Assembly: GCF_034480035.2 (NCBI RefSeq)
Contig: NZ_CP118753.2
Location: 1,769,426-1,833,425, forward strand
DNA length: 64,000 nucleotides
DNA from: Methanosphaera sp. ISO3-F5
Lineage (GTDB): Archaea; Methanobacteriota; Methanobacteria; Methanobacteriales; Methanobacteriaceae
Direction: 5' to 3'
Positions 20,039 through 29,427 of this stretch are shown here, piece by piece; the stretch's first letter is position 1, and every line of letters begins with the position of its first letter. Position numbers and translations under genes: made by a program. Below the pieces are notes generated by a model. The model saw only the letters and a list, made by a program, of their open reading frames with translations, made no database searches and had not been told where the DNA came from.

Positions 20039-20761
20039 TTATAATATTTCAGGAACTTCTTCGCTCTCTTCAGTATCTTCTTCTTCTGATTCTTCATTTT
20101 CTTCTTCGTCGAGAGCTGCTTGGTTGTAATCTTCTTCAGCATCAGTGAAATCTTCATCAGTATCCAGGTCTTCTCGTAAGAATTCTCTTTCATCTGGTGC
20201 ACCATTAACCATTTCATCAAATTCTTTTCTTTTAAGTTTATCATGCATCTTTTCAAGGTAAGCATATACTGTTTTCTGTCTGGAACCGTCAAGAATCATT
20301 TCTATGGCTTCTCTTGCCATTTGTATGTTTTCAATTTTTCCGATGAGTGACACGGTTTTACCATAGATGCTGATTTCCACGTCTAGCATGTCGTGCATGA
20401 TTTGTCTGGTTCGGCCGTTTTTACCTATTATTCTTCCTTTTTGTCTTACTAGTGCTTTCTTGGATTTTCCAACATAGTCTTGTAAGTTAATGATTTCTAG
20501 GATAAGATCATCATCTTGTAATCTTAATGCTAATTCTGGGTTAAATCCTCTTCCTATAGCTTTTATCATGTATCTTGCTTTCCATATTGCTAGAGGATCA
20601 TCTGTTTCTTCTGTTGAACTGATGGAAATGTTTCCTGTTTCACTGTCTATTTTTAATTCAGTTTTTGTTATAATTTCAAGTTGGTGTTTGATTTTACCGT
20701 TTTTACCGATAGTTACTCCTACACGGTCTTTTGGTATTTTTAGATATTCTGTGTTTACCAT
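20039..20761 (-). CDS. KH-domain RNA-processing protein (archaeal Pno1/Dim2-like)
   Basis: 240 residues with two KH domains: the first around residues 5-60 ([17 protein letters not shown]), the second around 90-160 ([19 protein letters not shown]). GKNG loops bind RNA. In archaea and eukaryotes this Pno1/Dim2 family acts in small-subunit rRNA maturation, often encoded beside RIO kinase and aIF1A, as here. The last ~50 residues are almost purely acidic, an added tail beyond the usual domains. AAGGAG precedes the ATG. A C-rich tract follows the stop on the coding strand. Confidence 0.88.
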   Translation of the reverse strand: MVNTEYLKIPKDRVGVTIGKNGKIKHQLEIITKTELKIDSETGNISISSTEETDDPLAIWKARYMIKAIGRGFNPELALRLQDDDLILEIINLQDYVGKSKKALVRQKGRIIGKNGRTRQIMHDMLDVEISIYGKTVSLIGKIENIQMAREAIEMILDGSRQKTVYAYLEKMHDKLKRKEFDEMVNGAPDEREFLREDLDTDEDFTDAEEDYNQAALDEEENEESEEEDTEESEEVPEIL

Positions 20762-20850
20762 AAATAAAAGCTCCTTAAATGTGGTGTTTATAATTAGTTA
20801 TATCAAATAAAATAATATGATTGAATTTTTTTTCTGTATTTTAATTACTG

Positions 20851-20883
20851 TAATCTCACTTTAAAAAGATTATAATGAGATTA
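20851..20883. repeat. Inverted repeat in the gap upstream of the KH gene
   Basis: TAATCTCA and TGAGATTA pair as an 8-base stem around a 17-base loop, followed on the plus strand by a T7 run. The 20762-21116 gap has no gene; the repeat could be a terminator-like hairpin for the minus-strand operon on the right or a protein site. No direct evidence for either. Confidence 0.35.
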
Positions 20884-21116
20884 TTTTTTTGGTGGTGATG
20901 ATACTTAGCCTAGCATCTTCACATTCTATTATTATATTGGTTAAGATATTATTTAAAATTATTTATATTTTCATAAAACAATAAATTAGTTTTTCTTTTA
21001 GGGTATCATCTATCTGTTATACTTGTTTATTCAATTTAATTAAAATCATAGTCTTTAATAAAGTATATTTGTATAATATTAAGATTTTAAAAAAAAGTTT
21101 AAAATGGTGTGGAAAA

Positions 21117-21329
21117 TTACAGATCCAATTCCTTCTCAAGCCGGACAAAAATAGACCTTTCCTCTTTCTGTTTTAAAATATCGCCACGAATCTCCTCGGG
21201 AGCCTCAATATCAAACATACAATTAGGACATTTAATATTAGCCCCACCACAATCATATCCACAATCACAACAGCCAGCATTCATATGATCAAACTCATGA
21301 CCACAAATATCACACTTAATCAACATCAT
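21117..21329 (-). CDS. Small zinc-ribbon protein
   Basis: About 70 residues. Two Cys clusters are visible, CDICGHEF and CPNCMFD, with a further CCDCGYDCGG between them, so one or two structural zinc sites are likely; the C-terminal 25 residues form a charged helix. It follows the RIO kinase gene by nine bases and is the last gene of that operon. The start at 21329 fits the GAAGGT just upstream better than the TTG at 21335. Function not recognised. Confidence 0.65.
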   Translation of the reverse strand: MMLIKCDICGHEFDHMNAGCCDCGYDCGGANIKCPNCMFDIEAPEEIRGDILKQKEERSIFVRLEKELDL

Positions 21330-21338
21330 AATCAACCT

Positions 21339-22121
21339 TCACTCTTTTCTCACAATTCTGTTCTTAATATAATCAAATGTTAAATTTAAATTAAACTTCT
21401 TACTATCATAAACAATATTCTCAATATCCCTGTCCAACAACTGCATACTAGACGGATGACTAGTAAGTGTAGCCTGGGACACATCAATAACATAAGGATG
21501 GCCATGAGAATAAAGAATATTATACCTTGAAAGATCCCCATGAACAAGCTGAGCCTCATTATATGCTACATCCATGAAATCAATAATCTCCTCAAACACT
21601 TCACCCGCATTATCAAGCTTAATCTTGCTAAGAGGTGGAGCAGCACTAGCATCATCAGGGGAATGCTCCAAGTACTCCATAACGAGCACGTTTTCATTAG
21701 CAGTGTAAGGCTCAGGAACATTCAAGCCCAACTTATATAACCTGCTAAGATTCTTAAACTCCTTCTGAGTCCAAGCAGTAATAATCTGACGAGTATTATT
21801 TCCATGACTTTTAAAACGTGGATCCCCCGCTATATACTCCTTAATCTTCTTAAAATCAAGAGTAACTACCCTGTAAATCTTAACAGCAACTTCCTTGTCA
21901 TCATCATCAATTCCAAGAAAAACGTTAGCCTCTTTACCAGTGCTTATAACACCATTCAAGCTCTTAAGATATCCCTGTTTAGCTAACTTATATAATACCT
22001 GCAAAGTCTTGTTATCAAACACTTCACTAGATACCTGCTTATCCTCAACACTCTTAAGCCTTTTTGTTTCCTCTAACTTTCGCATCTGGTTATCTGCATC
22101 CTGGTAATGTTTTTCCTTCAA
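21339..22121 (-). CDS. rio1: RIO1-type serine kinase
   Basis: 260 residues. The P-loop-like STGKEANVF and catalytic Lys in VAVKIYR are near residues 60-80, the catalytic loop LVHGDLSRYN near 195, and the metal-binding IDVSQAT near 215, all diagnostic of RIO1. RIO kinases act in late 40S/30S ribosome maturation. It starts with TTG behind GGGAGG at a seven-base spacing. It is linked to aIF1A, the KH protein and a zinc ribbon, a typical archaeal translation/ribosome cluster, here interrupted by a transporter gene. Confidence 0.93.
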   Translation of the reverse strand: MKEKHYQDADNQMRKLEETKRLKSVEDKQVSSEVFDNKTLQVLYKLAKQGYLKSLNGVISTGKEANVFLGIDDDDKEVAVKIYRVVTLDFKKIKEYIAGDPRFKSHGNNTRQIITAWTQKEFKNLSRLYKLGLNVPEPYTANENVLVMEYLEHSPDDASAAPPLSKIKLDNAGEVFEEIIDFMDVAYNEAQLVHGDLSRYNILYSHGHPYVIDVSQATLTSHPSSMQLLDRDIENIVYDSKKFNLNLTFDYIKNRIVRKE

Positions 22122-22135
22122 GCAACATCCTCCCT

Positions 22136-23080
22136 TTAATAATCTTCTCTTATTCTAAGCAATACTCTTGACACAATATACAATACTGGTAATTCAATTA
22201 ACGGCCCAACAACCAGGGCAATAGCAACCAACTCATGATTAGTGAAAGAACTAATTGCAATAGCCAATGCAAGGGGTGAATTACGGGCAAGAGTAGTTAG
22301 TGTAAGGCTTGCATAATCCTCGTAATTAAATTTTAATCTTCTGCTCACAACATAATCCAGTATAAAGTTCACAATAAAAAACAATATAACCGGAATAAAC
22401 AGTACACCTATCTGGTCAAGATTACTTATTAAACTCTTAGCCTCAGTATTGAACAATCCAAAAATTGCAATACATAAGAAAGGCAACTGTAAACTACTGA
22501 AACCTGATGTTATCTTATCTTTAATAGGTTTATCCTTCAATATATATTTTACTATTAATGAAGCAATAAATGGTAATACAATAAATGTTATTAAACTATC
22601 AGCCAGATTCACTAACTCCAAACTATTGGAACTGGAGAAAAACAATAACAGATAAACCGGCAACAGTACCAGTTGAAGCACCAAGTTAAGTGGCAATATT
22701 GATAAACTAAGTGGCAGGTTTCCCTTACTCATCTTCGTAAATACAAGATACCAATCAGTACACGGAGTTAATATCAGCATCACAAATCCGATGAACAAGT
22801 CCAGATTACCATTTAAAAACAGGTTACCAAGAAAATAGCCGAATAATGGTGTCCAGATAAAATTAATGATTAAACTGGTGCTCGTAAATTTAATGTTTCT
22901 GAAACTATTCCTGATATCATTCAGTGGAACATCAAGAAATAGTGCAAACAGCATTAATGCTAAAAAAATAGTTATGAGTGATGGACTTATACTTCGAAGA
23001 AACTCTATATCATGTAACATCAAACCTAATATGACAGAACCAAAAATAAGTGCTGGCTCTAATTTTTCTATTAAGTCCAT
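22136..23080 (-). CDS. BASS-superfamily (ACR3/bile-acid-symporter-like) transporter
   Basis: 314 residues, about ten membrane helices. A TPCTDWYLVFTKMSKGN segment near residue 105 and LARNSPLALAIA near 270 correspond to the two discontinuous-helix cores of the BASS fold; the first resembles the ACR3 Cys motif (APCT in arsenite exporters). It may move arsenite or an organic anion with Na+/H+; substrate cannot be set from sequence. It sits between aIF1A and rio1 with short spacers, so it shares their transcription despite an unrelated function. Confidence 0.75.
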   Translation of the reverse strand: MDLIEKLEPALIFGSVILGLMLHDIEFLRSISPSLITIFLALMLFALFLDVPLNDIRNSFRNIKFTSTSLIINFIWTPLFGYFLGNLFLNGNLDLFIGFVMLILTPCTDWYLVFTKMSKGNLPLSLSILPLNLVLQLVLLPVYLLLFFSSSNSLELVNLADSLITFIVLPFIASLIVKYILKDKPIKDKITSGFSSLQLPFLCIAIFGLFNTEAKSLISNLDQIGVLFIPVILFFIVNFILDYVVSRRLKFNYEDYASLTLTTLARNSPLALAIAISSFTNHELVAIALVVGPLIELPVLYIVSRVLLRIREDY

Positions 23081-23103
23081 CGAAATGCTTTCCTTATTAA
23101 TAC

Positions 23104-23442
23104 TTATATTTTTAAGAATCCTCTTCTTTCAAGGTAGTTAGCTTCGGTACGTGTGTACCTCCATATGACGTCAGCTTTTTCATCACTTTGGAAGTCCCAT
23201 GGTTTGACAAGTACCACATCACCTTCACGGATCCATATACGTTTTTTCATTTTTCCAGGTATACGGCATAATCTGATGTTCTTATCATTACATCTTACTT
23301 TGAGTTTTCCATGTCCAAGGATTTGTTCAACAATTCCAGGAATTTCTCCTTTTCGTGGACTTCTTACACGAACTGTTTGTTCTCCCTGCTGATTGTTGTT
23401 ATTGTTCCTGTTTTTATTATTATTCTTATTTGATTTCTTCAA
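23104..23442 (-). CDS. eif1A: Translation initiation factor 1A
   Basis: 112 residues from a TTG at 23442, nine bases after GGAGG; the longer open frame upstream has no family match. An Asn/Lys-rich N-terminal tail (residues 1-22) is followed by the S1/OB fold ([45 protein letters not shown]) and the C-terminal [14 protein letters not shown]. The factor helps place initiator tRNA on the small subunit. It shares an operon with the BASS transporter and RIO kinase. The poly-Asn tail is longer than usual. Confidence 0.93.
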   Translation of the reverse strand: MKKSNKNNNKNRNNNNNQQGEQTVRVRSPRKGEIPGIVEQILGHGKLKVRCNDKNIRLCRIPGKMKKRIWIREGDVVLVKPWDFQSDEKADVIWRYTRTEANYLERRGFLKI

Positions 23443-23592
23443 ACTACATATCCTCCAAAATACTGTTTCATTTAAAAAGTAAATCCCTTTTAACCCTTTA
23501 AGGTTTAAAACCATCCTTATTAAATTGCACGCTTTATTATATTATTATATATATGGTATTGATTATATATTTTTTTCAAAAGAGAGCTAATT

Positions 23593-24198
23593 TTATCCTA
23601 CTTTATTAATTTTAATTAATGATTTAATAGGTACATTATTCAAGTCATTTAGTCCCTTCTTATCAACAAGTACTGTGACTGCTACTGGTTGTGCACCATG
23701 AGTTTTACATACATTGATTGCATCGGTAATAGTAGTACCACTAGTTATTACATCATCAACAATAACAACTTTCTTGTTTTTAATGGTTGCAAAGTTGTTA
23801 CTTATTGCTCCCTGTGCGGATTCATTCTTCATGTGTTTAACAGGGTGGAATACGGATAATTCTGCATCAAGTAAGTCTGCCATTATTGTTGCGAATGGTA
23901 CTCCGCTGACACTTATTCCAACAACAACGTCTATTTCCTGTTCCTCGATTGCAAGGTCTGCTAGTGCGCTTGAAACGTACTGCATTCTTGCTGAACTGGA
24001 TCCTACTGTTTTCCAGTTTATTGCGAAATCGTCAGGTTTTTGTTTTTGTTTGGTTTTGGTTACATTACTCATCTGCATGATTAACCATTGGGTTGTGTCC
24101 TTGGATATGTTTAATTCGTCAGCAATTTCACCTGTTGTTAATCCTTTGTTTCTTAATTCTGTTGCTTTTTCTATTAGTTTGTTGTTCATAGTACTCAT
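23593..24198 (-). CDS. gfcR: GfcR-like HTH/phosphoribosyltransferase regulator
   Basis: 201 residues. An N-terminal HTH (LRNKGLTTGEIADELNISKDTTQWL, residues ~12-38) is fused to a type I PRTase domain with the PRPP motif VVIVDDVITSGTTI near residue 150. This is the GfcR family, annotated earlier as orotate phosphoribosyltransferase-like; the halophile member activates glycolytic genes. In this methanogen its targets are unknown. It follows the Gfo/Idh gene by six bases and belongs to the hemC operon. Confidence 0.85.
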   Translation of the reverse strand: MSTMNNKLIEKATELRNKGLTTGEIADELNISKDTTQWLIMQMSNVTKTKQKQKPDDFAINWKTVGSSSARMQYVSSALADLAIEEQEIDVVVGISVSGVPFATIMADLLDAELSVFHPVKHMKNESAQGAISNNFATIKNKKVVIVDDVITSGTTITDAINVCKTHGAQPVAVTVLVDKKGLNDLNNVPIKSLIKINKVG

Positions 24199-24204
24199 CT
24201 TCTT

Positions 24205-25158
24205 TTAATCTAAATATATTAAACTTTTTTCTTTGGATGATTTCATTGCGGCATCAACAATTTTCAGTGCTTCAAAACCATCTTCTCCACTAACTTCTGG
24301 TGTGGTGTTATTTTGAACGGCATTAATGAATGAACGTAGTTCTTCTTTTAATGGTTCTTTGTTTTCTACTTTTACTTTTTCTACTTTATCATTTTCTTTG
24401 TAAACTGTTACGCTTTGTTCACCATAGTCTACTGATATTATTCCTTCTACTCCTGTTATGTTAAGTTGTCTTTTCTTGTATGGTGTTAGCCAGTTTGTTT
24501 CGAGAATTGTCAGTACATCGTTCTCGTATTTTGTCATGATTTCTGCATGATCTTCGAATGCACAGTTTTTAAGGTTGCTGCTCATATTAGCAAATACTGT
24601 ATGAGCTTTACCATCAAATAAATAGTTAAATATGTCTATGTCGTGTATTGCAAGGTCGATTGCTACTCCAACATCTCTTATTCTTGGTGGGTATGGGCCT
24701 AAACGTTTTGCATGTGCAGTTACAACATCTCCTATTTCTCCGGCTTGGATTAATTCTTTAGCCACTCTTACTGCTGGGTTAAATCTTTCAACGTGTCCTG
24801 TTGCCAGCAGTACTCCTGCATCATGTGCTGCGTCTATCATTTCCTGGGCTTCATCCAGTTTTGATGCTATTGGCTTTTCTACTAGAACATTTTTTCCGGC
24901 TTCAATTGCATTCATGACCACGTCATGGTGGAATACTGTTGGAACACAAATGTTTACTGCTTCAATATCGTCTAATTGGAGGATGTTATCCATGTCTACG
25001 TATCCGACGGTGTTGAATTCTTTGGATACTTTGTCAAGTGTTCCTCTGACCATGTCTGATATTGCTAATAAGTTGGCATTTTCTAGTTCGGAGTATATTC
25101 TTACGTGGTTGTATCCCATCGCTCCTACTCCGATTACTCCTACATTTGTTTCTTTCAT
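24205..25158 (-). CDS. Gfo/Idh/MocA oxidoreductase
   Basis: 317 residues. Rossmann GVIGVGAMGYNHVR at the N-terminus, the family EKP motif in VLVEKPIASK near residue 95, and GVAIDLAIHDIDIF near 170 with the catalytic-region Asp/His. Closest by overall pattern to UDP-N-acetylglucosamine 3-dehydrogenase-like members of methanogens, which would tie it to surface sugar synthesis, but this is not certain. Its ATG overlaps the hemC stop (ATGA), so the two are translationally coupled. Confidence 0.82.
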   Translation of the reverse strand: MKETNVGVIGVGAMGYNHVRIYSELENANLLAISDMVRGTLDKVSKEFNTVGYVDMDNILQLDDIEAVNICVPTVFHHDVVMNAIEAGKNVLVEKPIASKLDEAQEMIDAAHDAGVLLATGHVERFNPAVRVAKELIQAGEIGDVVTAHAKRLGPYPPRIRDVGVAIDLAIHDIDIFNYLFDGKAHTVFANMSSNLKNCAFEDHAEIMTKYENDVLTILETNWLTPYKKRQLNITGVEGIISVDYGEQSVTVYKENDKVEKVKVENKEPLKEELRSFINAVQNNTTPEVSGEDGFEALKIVDAAMKSSKEKSLIYLD

Positions 25159-26027
25159 AATGCATCCTCTTTTAATCTGTTTCCGATAGATATTGCTGTG
25201 TTGATTGCATCATCTTTCTTTGCAGTTTCATTAATGTCTGCTAGTATTTGTCCTTCAGGACTTAAGAGTTTGCAATGTATTTTAATATCATTTCCTTTTA
25301 CTTTTGAAACAATTCCGACTGGCCATTGACATCCTACTTCTATTGTTTCTAGTATTGCTTTTTCACATAATGCTTCGATTCTTGTGTCTTCGTGGTTGAG
25401 TTTGCTGATTACATCGTTGTATTCAGAATCTTTATGGGTCATTACTGCTAATGCTCCCTGTCCTGCAGGAGGTACGATGTATGTTTCATCAAATATTTCT
25501 TTTATATGTTCTTGTAATCCGAGACGGTTTATTCCTGCGATAGCCATTATTGTTGCATCATATTCTCCTTCTTCTACTTTTCTTATTCTGGTGTCAATGT
25601 TTCCTCTGATTGGTTTTGTCACTATGTTTTTTTCGTGTAGTTTGCAGAATGCTTCTCTTCTGACGCTGCTTGTTCCTAGTGTTGCACCATCTGGTAGTTC
25701 GTCCCATGTGTAGTTGGAGATTAGTACTTCGTTTACGGCTTCTCTTTTTGGGATTGCGGTTATTGTTAGTTGATCGTTTAATTGGCTTGGAAGGTCCTTA
25801 AAGCTATGTACTGCAAAATCTATGTCTCCGTCTATTAATGCAGTGTCTAGTTCTTTTGTAAATATTCCTTTTGCATCAATATTATATAATTGTGAATCTT
25901 TTATTTTATCTCCTGTTGTTTTTATTATTTTGGTGTCGATATGTTCACCGGTTATTTTTTCCAATGAGTCAACAACAGTTTGTGTTTGGGTTGTAGCTAA
26001 TTTACTACCTCTTGTACCAACTATCAA
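25155..26027 (-). CDS. hemC: Hydroxymethylbilane synthase
   Basis: 290 residues: VGTRGSKLATTQTQ at the start, HSFKDLPSQL near 93, GTSSVRREA near 120, RGNIDTRIRK near 140, and the dipyrromethane cofactor Cys in EVGCQWPVG near 235. It condenses four porphobilinogens to hydroxymethylbilane, the entry to sirohydrochlorin, cobamides and F430. Start codon is TTG behind GGAGG (26036-26040). First gene of the hemC-Gfo/Idh-gfcR unit. The C-terminal domain is short, as in other archaea. Confidence 0.95.
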   Translation of the reverse strand: MIVGTRGSKLATTQTQTVVDSLEKITGEHIDTKIIKTTGDKIKDSQLYNIDAKGIFTKELDTALIDGDIDFAVHSFKDLPSQLNDQLTITAIPKREAVNEVLISNYTWDELPDGATLGTSSVRREAFCKLHEKNIVTKPIRGNIDTRIRKVEEGEYDATIMAIAGINRLGLQEHIKEIFDETYIVPPAGQGALAVMTHKDSEYNDVISKLNHEDTRIEALCEKAILETIEVGCQWPVGIVSKVKGNDIKIHCKLLSPEGQILADINETAKKDDAINTAISIGNRLKEDAL

Positions 26028-26132
26028 TTAACTTACCTCCTGTTTTTATTGAATCGTAGCATTTTTAATGATATTATGTTAATTTTAGTTATCTTTTAAT
26101 ACTTTATTTAAATTAAATATTTTTATACTCTC

Positions 26133-26143
26133 TATTTATATAT
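26133..26143 (-). promoter_or_regulatory. Probable TATA box of hemC
   Basis: Coding-strand ATATATAAATA about 105 bases upstream of the hemC start; the rest of 26028-26251 is AT-rich and empty of genes. Confidence 0.45.
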
Positions 26144-26251
26144 GTTTAAAATTATTAATATAGTTTCTAGGGTTTTATTCTGGTGGGGTATTTTTTTTTA
26201 ATTTATTGTTTTTTTGAAGGTAAAATATTTTAACATGTCTTGTTGGATTGT

Positions 26252-27598
26252 TTATGGGATGTTGTTTAAATAGGATAGTTCCTTGTCATATTTTTTATAT
26301 TCGCTTCTGTATATTATTTGGATTAGGTTCACATCATAGTCTTTTAATCCTTTTTTTACTGCATCATCTAAGTGGGTGTAATGATTAAATTCCTGTTTTA
26401 ACTGTTTTTTTAACTGTTCTCCTAGTTCTCCTGTGAAAATTATATTTTTGTCTGTTATGCTTTGAAGGTATTGTGCCAGTTTTTCTTCATTTATCTCTTC
26501 ACAGGTTATTCCATAGTCTCCACCAATGATTAACAGGTATTCCTTGTTAAATTTTTCTAGATTGTCTATGCATTTTTTTATGGATGTTGTGTTGAGTCCG
26601 GGGTTTATGTCTTCTATGATTATTTTATCATCTATTTTTCTGTATGAATTTCTTCCTCGTATTTCATCATCCTTTTCCAGTTTTGAAATAATGATCTCTA
26701 TATCTATACCAACTATTAATCCAGCACTAACTGCAAATAACAAGTTGTTAATATAAAAATCGCTTAAAGCAAAATGACAAACAGTATACCTTTTATCAAA
26801 ATAATTAATGACAAAACGTGTTTCATCAATATCATACTCAATGTCACTGGCATATATGTCTGCACAGGTATCCTCATAACCTACAGTAACAGCATCCAAA
26901 TCATCATAATACATCCTATAACAATCAAGATCACACAAAGTAAACTCTGAACTAAAAACACTCCTTTTAGCAACAGAAGCACTACAGGAATTCCCAGCAA
27001 TAGGATAATCCTCAACAATATTAGTTAACACACTCAAAAACTGTCCAGGAACAACACCCAAAGACACTTCAAAAATACAAAAATCAATCCCACCAAGAAC
27101 ACCCTCAGCCTCTGCCCTATTAATAGCAGAAATTATACTAGCAGGAGTAATACTCAAATGCTCAACCAAAACCTTACCATTATAAGTTAAAGAATTACTG
27201 GTTAAAACAAGAAGATTATAATCATCCAAAACATTCTCCAAGAGACTGGTAACACTAGTCTTTCCCTTAACACCAGTAACCTGAATAATCCTAAAATCAC
27301 AACAACCCTTCTTCTTCAATAAATAACCAACAAACTCATGATGAGTATAATCAGTCCCTATAACAGGGGGCATATGAACAGGATTAATCTTAACAAAACT
27401 ATCCTCCTCAGCCTTAATCTCCTCAAGAGAAAGAAACGTAACATTAAAACGTTCACTATAACGTCTTTTCTCAGACAGACTAAGCTTATCATAAACATCA
27501 TAAAAAAATAAATTATTACTGGTGAACTTACAATACTCCTCCAATAATATAAGTCCCCCATGATTAGCATCACTAATCAAAACATTCTTTTCAGGCAT
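26252..27598 (-). CDS. cfbE: Mur-ligase-like protein, probable coenzyme F430 synthase
   Basis: 448 residues. A Mur ligase P-loop (VTGVKGKTSVTSLL) near residue 107, an EVSLGVVPG segment near 175 and the C-terminal ligase domain (EDINPGLNTTS, LLIIGGDYG). A methanogen with pseudomurein has several Mur-like ligases; the CfbE group closes the F430 carbocycle with ATP in the last steps of coenzyme F430 synthesis. Assignment to CfbE rests on the divergent N-terminal region and linkage with hemC and NAD kinase, as I recall from related genomes; a pseudomurein peptide ligase is the alternative. Coding-strand base skew flips near 26740. Confidence 0.68.
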   Translation of the reverse strand: MPEKNVLISDANHGGLILLEEYCKFTSNNLFFYDVYDKLSLSEKRRYSERFNVTFLSLEEIKAEEDSFVKINPVHMPPVIGTDYTHHEFVGYLLKKKGCCDFRIIQVTGVKGKTSVTSLLENVLDDYNLLVLTSNSLTYNGKVLVEHLSITPASIISAINRAEAEGVLGGIDFCIFEVSLGVVPGQFLSVLTNIVEDYPIAGNSCSASVAKRSVFSSEFTLCDLDCYRMYYDDLDAVTVGYEDTCADIYASDIEYDIDETRFVINYFDKRYTVCHFALSDFYINNLLFAVSAGLIVGIDIEIIISKLEKDDEIRGRNSYRKIDDKIIIEDINPGLNTTSIKKCIDNLEKFNKEYLLIIGGDYGITCEEINEEKLAQYLQSITDKNIIFTGELGEQLKKQLKQEFNHYTHLDDAVKKGLKDYDVNLIQIIYRSEYKKYDKELSYLNNIP

Positions 27599-27620
27599 AA
27601 TACAGCTCCAATGGATTGAT

Positions 27621-28448
27621 TTATCCTACAGTTAACTTCTTATTAACACTCTCATAGAAATTCTTTCTAAAACGAACAAAATATGCGAAATTATCAGACT
27701 TTCTAAGACGAATCTCTTCCAAATAACCATACTCCTTATCATTAATCCCATCAAGCACTGCAAGACCCTTCTTATCAGTATCATTAAACTTAACAGTAAT
27801 ATTACTATCAGCAGGCACAATCTTAGGCCTAGTATTTAATTTAAACGGACAAATAGGAATAATCACAGCAGCATCAACACGAGGATCAACAATAGGTCCA
27901 CCAGCACTCATGGCATAAGCAGTAGAACCACTAGGAGTTGAAATTATAAGCCCATCAGCACGAACATTATCCACAATCTCCTCATCAACAGTAATCTCAA
28001 GATCCAACATCTTACCCGGCTGACTAGTCATAATAAGCAACTCATTAAGAACAGTAATCCACTGCTCACTACAATAAACATCCAACTGGACACGTTCCTC
28101 AATAAAGAAATTATAACTAAGCAAAGCATCCAAACACTCAAAAACATCCTCCGGTTCAACTTCAGTCAAGAAACCAACAGTACCCATATTAATACTCAGA
28201 ATAGGAATCTTCTTAGGAGACAAAACATGCTGAGCATTAAGAACAGTACCATCACCACCAATACATAAAACAAAATCAGAAGTCATATCATTAATGGAAG
28301 TTCTATACTCTTCATAATCCGGCAACTTATCAGCAATATTAGAATCAACCTCAACATTCACCTTATTCTCCAACAAATAATTAATAATGCTCTTATTCAA
28401 TTCCAATGCTTCTATCTTATCAGTACGTGAAACAATTCCAATCTTCAA
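27621..28448 (-). CDS. nadK: NAD kinase
   Basis: 275 residues from a TTG at 28448 that follows GAGGTGG by six bases and gives LKIGIVSRTD; an ATG at 28463 would overlap that ribosome site. The ATP/NAD-binding GGDGT motif (CIGGDGTVLNAQ) is near residue 67 and the GSTAYAMSAGGP motif near 180. It phosphorylates NAD to NADP. It lies between the IMPase/FBPase gene (20 bases upstream) and the CfbE-like gene, a pairing common in methanogens. Confidence 0.93.
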   Translation of the reverse strand: MKIGIVSRTDKIEALELNKSIINYLLENKVNVEVDSNIADKLPDYEEYRTSINDMTSDFVLCIGGDGTVLNAQHVLSPKKIPILSINMGTVGFLTEVEPEDVFECLDALLSYNFFIEERVQLDVYCSEQWITVLNELLIMTSQPGKMLDLEITVDEEIVDNVRADGLIISTPSGSTAYAMSAGGPIVDPRVDAAVIIPICPFKLNTRPKIVPADSNITVKFNDTDKKGLAVLDGINDKEYGYLEEIRLRKSDNFAYFVRFRKNFYESVNKKLTVG

Positions 28449-28468
28449 GGCATACCACCTCATAATAT

Positions 28469-29296
28469 CTATAATAATCTTACAATATCTTCCTGTAAAC
28501 TTTTATTAGGAGTAGCAACAATAGTGGTCTTTGCAAGCAAATCAATCTGACTGGACAACTCATTAGAATCAATATCAGTAATATAACCACCAGCTTCTCT
28601 TATAATAAGCTGTGAAGCAGCAATGTCAAGCACACGCACTGCCTGTGTATCCAGGAAAACATCATAAACACCCTCAGCAAGATAACACATTTCAACAGCA
28701 ATAGCACCCATAATCCTCATCCTACGAACATTAGGGAAAATCTTATTCAAATCACGTTTAGTCCTGTAAATATAAGTACTTACAGTAGCATGCTTAGCCT
28801 CAGTAACACTAGAAACACTTATAAGCTTATTGTTTTTAGTAGCATACCTGTTCTTAACAGCTGTGTAAACATCATTAGTAGGGAAATTTTTAACATATGC
28901 CACTTCAATATCATCAAGTGTTACATTTTCAAGATCATCATCACCCTCTAACTTCCCAACCGCAATGGAAATACCATAACATGGAAGATTCTTAAGAGCA
29001 TTAGTAGTACCATCAAGAGGATCCATGATAATAACAGCCTGTGCTGAATCATCACCAATCTTAATAGTACCAATCTCTTCACTAATCAAAATCAGTGAAT
29101 AACCAGTATCTTCCAACACCTGAATAGCAGCATTCTCAGCATACTCATCAATCTTATGGGTAGGAGTTCCATCAGCACCAATCTTAGTAATACTAGTCAG
29201 TGAAGGGTCTTCTCTAGCAATAGCTATAGCCTCTTCAACATTTTCTGAGATATTATTACATAATTCTAACCAATACGTAATTTCGTCATCATTCAT
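28469..29296 (-). CDS. Inositol monophosphatase / fructose-1,6-bisphosphatase family enzyme
   Basis: 275 residues with the Mg2+-binding motifs of the Li+-sensitive phosphatase family: SEEIGTI near residue 75, MDPLDGTTNALK near 93, and a C-terminal VLDIAASQLIIREAGG near 225 (the second metal Asp). Archaeal members hydrolyse both inositol 1-phosphate and fructose 1,6-bisphosphate, so a gluconeogenic role is plausible. First gene of the operon with NAD kinase. Confidence 0.9.
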   Translation of the reverse strand: MNDDEITYWLELCNNISENVEEAIAIAREDPSLTSITKIGADGTPTHKIDEYAENAAIQVLEDTGYSLILISEEIGTIKIGDDSAQAVIIMDPLDGTTNALKNLPCYGISIAVGKLEGDDDLENVTLDDIEVAYVKNFPTNDVYTAVKNRYATKNNKLISVSSVTEAKHATVSTYIYRTKRDLNKIFPNVRRMRIMGAIAVEMCYLAEGVYDVFLDTQAVRVLDIAASQLIIREAGGYITDIDSNELSSQIDLLAKTTIVATPNKSLQEDIVRLL

Positions 29297-29427
29297 ATTT
29301 TACACGTCTACTTCTATTTATGTTAATAATTTTCTATGTCAAAGTATAAATAAATAAGAATGAAGTGTGTATTTATGTTTAAACAATATTATTTTTAATA
29401 AAAAAGTGGGGTTGTATTAGGGGGGGG